Part shown: one piece after another, positions 6,849 to 9,817 of the stretch
How positions within the stretch are numbered: position 1 is the first letter of the stretch
Layout: every line of letters begins with the position of its first letter
Origin: Cyclobacteriaceae bacterium
GTDB taxonomy: Bacteria > Bacteroidota > Bacteroidia > Cytophagales > Cyclobacteriaceae
NCBI GenBank assembly: GCA_021648745.1
Contig: JAKISE010000105.1
Location: 1-9,817 of the forward strand
DNA: 9,817 bases
Direction: 5' to 3'
Notes under the pieces: generated by a model
Database searches by the model: none
What the model saw: the letters and a program-made list of their open reading frames with translations, nothing else
Told to the model about the DNA's origin: nothing
Made by a program: the position numbers and the translations under genes

Positions 6849-6879
6849 CAAAAATAGACGGACAGATGAATATACCAAA
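6849..6879 (-). promoter_or_regulatory. Bacteroidota-type promoter of tRNA-Thr
   Basis: On the minus strand, TTTG (6879-6876) is separated by exactly 19 bp from TATTTTTG (6856-6849), a full match to the Bacteroidota primary sigma consensus TTTG-N19-TAnnTTTG. Transcription should begin a few bases beyond 6849, giving a 5' leader of roughly 65 bases before the tRNA at 6777. The match also supports the phylum assignment. Confidence 0.75.
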
Positions 6880-6957
6880 AATTATAGGATAGTATTTTCA
6901 ATTATTTTTAAAATATATTCTAAGCCCCTTATTCTTATCTATTCTTACCAAAAATTT

Positions 6958-7701
6958 CTACTCCAGGTTTGTTTTTATCCCATTTTCTAAATTAATTTTT
7001 CTCTGTATAATCGATCTCACTTCTTCTTTAAGTGCCCTTATATCAGCATGCACTAAACTAGTTGTATCTATGGGTTTATGAACCACTAGCTTTATTTTAC
7101 GCCCTTTGATAAGCCAATCTCCATCGGGTAGCACTTTCCAGTTATGTAAAATACTAACAGGCACAATAGGAATATTACATTCAATAGCCAATTTAAACGC
7201 GCCATCCTTGTAGTTAGATTGCTGCGGAATATTAGTTGAGTTTATACCTCCTTCCGGAAAAATAAATAATGATTTATCTTGTTCAATCGCATCTTTATAT
7301 TTTCTATAGGCACGGCCCCTGTCTCTGAAACTACCTCTATTAACTGTAATATGAAGGGTTTTAAACATATAGCCAAATAGCGGCAGACTTGAGATTGATT
7401 CTTTGCCCACGTAACAGGCTTGCTTTGGCAGTAAGGCCATACTCGGAATATCTATTGTAGAAAAATGATTGGCACAATAAATAACCGGTTTATCCTCAAG
7501 TGCTTCACCTTCGAATATAATTTGGGTTTTAAAAAAGCAAAGAGGAAAGTAAACTATCGCCCATAAATGATCAAGCTTATAGGCTAAATGATGCCATTTA
7601 GGTGATAACCCAAACAAGAAGAAAAATGGAAATAATATCAATACCGATACAACAAATAAAAAAATGGTGTAAATTGTGTGCAATAAACGGAATATATTCA
7701 C
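6958..7701 (-). CDS. plsC: 1-acyl-sn-glycerol-3-phosphate acyltransferase (PlsC family)
   Basis: This 247-residue membrane enzyme would transfer an acyl chain to lysophosphatidic acid to make phosphatidic acid, the second acylation of phospholipid synthesis. Residues about 7-33 are a hydrophobic anchor. The four PlsC motifs are present in order: NHFSTID (78-84, the H-X4-D catalytic pair His79/Asp84), VNRGSFRDRG (120-129), FPEGGIN (148-154, in place of FPEGTRS) and IVPVSIL (179-185). The start is a GTG at 7701-7699; no ATG is available before Met88, which would remove the anchor and motif I. The gene is divergent from the SRPBCC gene at 7792, with 90 bp between them, and is followed after 180 bp by tRNA-Thr. 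It could also act on a related lysophospholipid or aminolipid, since the family is broad. Confidence 0.88.
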   Translation of the reverse strand: MNIFRLLHTIYTIFLFVVSVLILFPFFFLFGLSPKWHHLAYKLDHLWAIVYFPLCFFKTQIIFEGEALEDKPVIYCANHFSTIDIPSMALLPKQACYVGKESISSLPLFGYMFKTLHITVNRGSFRDRGRAYRKYKDAIEQDKSLFIFPEGGINSTNIPQQSNYKDGAFKLAIECNIPIVPVSILHNWKVLPDGDWLIKGRKIKLVVHKPIDTTSLVHADIRALKEEVRSIIQRKINLENGIKTNLE

Positions 7702-7791
7702 TGTTAGATTATTGTATAGTTTATATTCTGCTAAGGTAAGAAGAGCTGGAAAACCAAAAAAGTAAGATTAAATATATAGCGTTATTTTTTC

Positions 7792-8265
7792 ATGTTTGTA
7801 CAAACATTTAATTCCATTCATCATTACAAATTTAATACTCAGGAGGTATTTTCATTATTATGCCCAGTGCGTGAAAGAGAATGGATTGATGGGTGGGATT
7901 TTGAAATGGTATATTCACGCTCTGGTTTTATAGAAAAAAATTGCGTTTTTATAACTCCATTTGGGCAAGGTATTGAAACTGTTTGGCAAGTAAACGAATA
8001 TGAGCCAGACATTTTTTGGATAGAGTTTTTAAGAGTTACTCAAGGCTTATTTACGGTTCGCATATCAATCCAATTGCACGAAGCCAAGGAAGGTTGTTCT
8101 GCAGAGCTAACATACCGATACACCTCTTTAAGTGAGTTAGGCAAAACTATGATTGAATCTATGGTTGCTAAGCACTTTCACGAAGATATGAAGTATTGGG
8201 AACGCGCCCTCAACCATTATCTTGAAACAGGCAAAAAACTAAGCAAAGAGCTGGTATTGAATTAA
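7792..8265 (+). CDS. SRPBCC (START-like / polyketide cyclase) domain protein
   Basis: This 157-residue soluble protein has the size and feel of a stand-alone SRPBCC fold. An early helix with VFSLLCPVREREWIDGW (about 19-35) is followed by alternating strands (EMVYSRSGF, CVFITPFG, ETVWQVNEYEP, IFWIEFLRVT, FTVRISIQL, SAELTYRY). A long C-terminal helix, SELGKTMIESMVAKHFHEDM and onwards, closes the cavity. Proteins of this superfamily bind hydrophobic ligands or lipids, or serve as cyclases and stress proteins. No catalytic residue can be assigned and the ligand is unknown. There is no signal peptide. The gene is divergent from plsC and converges on the lipoprotein gene, whose stop lies 6 bp beyond its own. 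A role near lipid metabolism would be a guess from this neighbour only. Confidence 0.72.
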   Translation: MFVQTFNSIHHYKFNTQEVFSLLCPVREREWIDGWDFEMVYSRSGFIEKNCVFITPFGQGIETVWQVNEYEPDIFWIEFLRVTQGLFTVRISIQLHEAKEGCSAELTYRYTSLSELGKTMIESMVAKHFHEDMKYWERALNHYLETGKKLSKELVLN

Positions 8266-8271
8266 TTAATT

Positions 8272-8802
8272 TTACTCCTCCAGTTTCTCTAAAATTATTG
8301 CCAAGGTGGCTTCTCTGTCTTTCAGCAATGTTTCAAACTGGTTATTGTCTGGACTTATAATTACTTGCTTTTCTTGCCCTCCACCCACTAAAGTTGCGGC
8401 ATAGGTGTTAGAAAAACTTTCAATGTACTCATCTTTAGAAATTATAAATGCAGTGGCCTTTAAAAAACCACATCCCTTTTCTTCAAATACGTAAACCGAC
8501 CACTTTCCGTTGGTCTCACCCTCTTTATTTATGAGCTGGTTAACAACATATTTGTTACCCATTTTGCGCATAATCAATGAATCGGATAAATACTTCTTCC
8601 CTTCATCACCATCAAAATAATCTTTTGTAATGTGAATAGCTTCTTGCTCATTTAACACTACAAATGAATAGCTCCCTACTAAGGAATCGGGAATTTTAGT
8701 AAGGTTTTTACCACCTGGTGGCTGAGGCGACTCAAAAACGACTTCGGTACACGAAAATGAAAACAAAGCAACTACGAGGGCTAGAAAATATGATTTATGC
8801 AT
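8272..8802 (-). CDS. Small predicted lipoprotein of unknown function
   Basis: I place the start at the ATG 8802-8800, giving 176 residues. An open frame continues upstream to 8916, but that part would precede the consensus promoter at 8841-8871 and overlap the mobile element from 8886. From this start the protein begins MHKSYFLALVVALFSFSC, a lipoprotein-type signal peptide with Cys18 as the lipidation site (a relaxed lipobox SFSC, as is common in Bacteroidota). It continues with TEVVFESPQPPGGKN. The mature part is polar, with strands such as GSYSFVVLNEQEAIHI, KYVVNQLINKEGETNGKWSV and GCGFLKATAFIISKDEY, and it ends in a helix. It should sit in a membrane facing the periplasm or surface. I do not recognise a family. 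It is transcribed alone and convergent with the SRPBCC gene. Confidence 0.7.
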   Translation of the reverse strand: MHKSYFLALVVALFSFSCTEVVFESPQPPGGKNLTKIPDSLVGSYSFVVLNEQEAIHITKDYFDGDEGKKYLSDSLIMRKMGNKYVVNQLINKEGETNGKWSVYVFEEKGCGFLKATAFIISKDEYIESFSNTYAATLVGGGQEKQVIISPDNNQFETLLKDREATLAIILEKLEE

Positions 8803-8840
8803 GGCTTTTAGAATGTTGATTTCAATACGAATGTAAGATA

Positions 8841-8871
8841 GAAATTTAACATAACTTAGATAGAAAACAAA
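8841..8871 (-). promoter_or_regulatory. Bacteroidota-type promoter of the lipoprotein gene
   Basis: On the minus strand TTTG (8871-8868) is followed after exactly 19 bp by TAAATTTC (8848-8841), 7 of 8 matches to TAnnTTTG. The start codon at 8802 lies about 38 bp beyond the -7 box. This decides the start of the gene against the longer frame from 8916. The left end of the MITE-like element lies 15 bp upstream of the -33 box. Confidence 0.65.
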
Positions 8872-8885
8872 TTTATACCTATTTA

Positions 8886-9259
8886 GGGTCTGCTGAAAAA
8901 CTCGCGTTCCCATCAAAATTTATGTTTTTGTCTTCAAGCCAGACGGGCTCTTACTTTTTGTCTTGACACAAAAAGTAAGTAAAAAAGCCAAGGCTATAAA
9001 TTAAATTGCTAATTTTCAGTTCGTTACGCTGAAAAATTTTAAAACTCGCCCCAAAAACTTGGAACTCAAACAGCAAACTTTTTTAACCGCTCCACAAATT
9101 GAAATTTTTAACGCATTTAATTTAAGGCCATCGATAGCTCAAAGTGCAGGGGTATCCATCAGTTTTGTTTGCACTAAGCTTACATAGAGAACTGTTAAAA
9201 CAATTGAATAACCTCTATAAATGCTGATTTAGCAAATTTTATAGCTTGTCAGCAGACCG
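8886..9259. mobile_element. 374-bp MITE-like element with terminal inverted repeats
   Basis: The left end GGTCTGCTGAAAAACT (8887-8902) and the reverse complement of the right end GGTCTGCTGACAAGCT (9258-9243) match at 14 of 16 positions. The element is flanked by TATTTA on both sides (8880-8885 and 9260-9265), which fits a 6-bp target duplication. No open frame of note lies inside, so it would need a transposase from elsewhere. Inside are a 12-bp-stem hairpin (8950-8979) and a smaller one (9013-9035), plus AT-rich unannotated DNA. The tips resemble ends of transposase-bearing insertion sequences starting GGGTCTGCTGAAAAA, but I cannot name the family. Confidence 0.6.
8950..8979. repeat. Hairpin within the MITE-like element
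   Basis: CTTACTTTTTGT and ACAAAAAGTAAG form a perfect 12-bp stem around the loop CTTGAC. This pattern, with the loop reading TGTCTTGACA across the stem tips, recalls a dispersed repeat that I believe is common in Bacteroidota genomes, but I cannot verify that here. It has no U-tract and looks more like a repeat motif than a terminator. Confidence 0.5.
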
Positions 9260-9302
9260 TATTTACCTAAGCTTAGGCTAGTAAATATGGCTATTTCATA
9301 AC

Positions 9303-9447
9303 TAACGCCCAATATTACCGTCATTATCGGGCGCCCGCCTCCCGAAGTTGTACGGAGGGCATAAGACCCGATAATCTCTGGGCTCTTCCGAGCCCGTTTT
9401 TTGAGAATTACCACCTTGGTTGGTTAACCAAGAAGATTGGCCCGTTA
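9303..9447 (+). ncRNA. Candidate structured RNA or mobile-element end (multi-branched fold)
   Basis: Four nested helices can form. P1 pairs TAACG-C-CCAAT (9303-9313) with ATTGG-CC-CGTTA (9436-9447). P2 pairs ATTATCGGG (9323-9331) with CCCGATAAT (9367-9375), with an inner CCTCC / GGAGG (9338-9342 and 9354-9358). P3 is GGGCTC-TTCC-GAGCCC (9380-9395), followed by GTTTTTT. P4 pairs CTTGG (9415-9419) with CCAAG (9428-9432). G+C is 46 of 80 in 9321-9400, far above the AT-rich surroundings. Open frames across it look like chance. P3 with its T run could itself be an intrinsic terminator on the plus strand (9380-9402). I recognise no known RNA family. The strand is chosen only from the T run. Confidence 0.42.
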
Positions 9448-9684
9448 AACGCGACAATGACGAGCTCAATTGAAGCGTGTACAACTACTCCCTAGATAAT
9501 TTAGTTCTGATAAACGTTCAGTTATCGAAATAATAGGGGCTTGCCCATGGATGGGCTCAGGTTGGAAAGTAATATCACTTATTATGGGTAAAATATCGAT
9601 AGGCCTAAATAGGTATTCCCCATCTAAATTGGTGCACACACACTAGACCTTTGTTAAAATATAATTTGCTAAAGGATATGGAAT

Positions 9685-9817
9685 ACTATGAACCTGAGTT
9701 CGGGATAAGGAATGCTGTCAGCTTTAATCGAAACTTTCATAAACAACTTAGATTTTTGTAGGACTAACGGGTTAATTCAAGAAAATATAAGGAGGTTTAG
9801 GGAAGTTTGGTTAAAGC
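9685..9817 (-). repeat. Diverged inverted repeat, right copy (partner 6355-6493)
   Basis: The reverse complement aligns with 6355-6493, sharing GCTTTA at the outer end, AAACTTCCCTAAACC, ATTAACC, GTTGTTTATGAAA, AGCTGA and CTCAGGTT in the same order. Similarity runs up to the window edge and may continue beyond. The two palindromes seen in the left copy are not kept here. From 9448 to 9684 I see no gene or other feature, apart from a GTACAAC at 9479-9485 complementary to the P2 loop of the structured segment. Confidence 0.55.

Noticed and set aside
9296..9330. Integron attC-like core or group II intron domain
   Set aside because: The TAACGCCC stretch does not fit the GTTRRRY / RYYYAAC pairing of attC sites, and no domain V-like hairpin, reverse transcriptase or integrase is present.
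9229..9484. Two overlapping minus-strand open frames of about 60 codons
   Set aside because: They lie over the folded GC-rich segment and the MITE end, have low-complexity compositions and show no family features; the frame is more likely open by chance.
1..9817. CRISPR array, toxin-antitoxin pair or phage defence system
   Set aside because: I found no regularly spaced short repeats, and no intact gene has features of such systems.

Overview
The window looks like an AT-rich chromosome segment from a Bacteroidota organism, perhaps a Cytophagales-like lineage. The sequence evidence is two clear Bacteroidota-type sigma promoters (TTTG-N19-TAnnTTTG), genes without obvious Shine-Dalgarno sequences, a DUF4212/VC_2705-type symporter pair, and a short lipoprotein. 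The lineage below phylum is inference.

Positions 1-3939 hold a decayed accessory locus. In order it contains: a truncated, broken sodium:solute symporter 5' end (minus strand, running off the left edge); a minus-strand chimeric pseudogene in which the C-terminal part of a class II ketose-bisphosphate aldolase runs in frame into an Nramp-type metal transporter lacking its N-terminus; a dead IS1595-like insertion sequence; an intact GntR/HutC-type regulator; and a second broken symporter 5' end that is a direct-repeat relative of the first. Near-identical palindromic operators lie in front of the regulator and of the second symporter relic. This suggests a former sugar or carboxylate uptake and aldol-cleavage regulon in which only the repressor survives.

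Positions 4162-6110 are a healthy two-gene operon: a small two-helix DUF4212 subunit and a 557-residue VC_2705-type (ActP-like) sodium:solute symporter. Positions 6111-6660 carry no gene but include half of a diverged inverted repeat whose partner is at the right edge of the window. Next come a long perfect hairpin, a tRNA-Thr(TGT) on the minus strand and its consensus promoter.

Positions 6958-8802 hold ordinary housekeeping or hypothetical genes: a PlsC-type acyltransferase (minus), a divergent SRPBCC-fold protein (plus), and a convergent small lipoprotein (minus) with its own promoter.

Positions 8803-9817 are non-coding. They contain a 374-bp element with terminal inverted repeats and a 6-bp target duplication (MITE-like). 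Immediately after it lies a GC-rich segment that can fold into a multi-branched structure and is a candidate structured RNA or mobile-element end. The right half of the diverged inverted repeat closes the window. The least explained parts are the structured segment at 9303-9447, the MITE-like element, and the orphan regulator with surviving operators.
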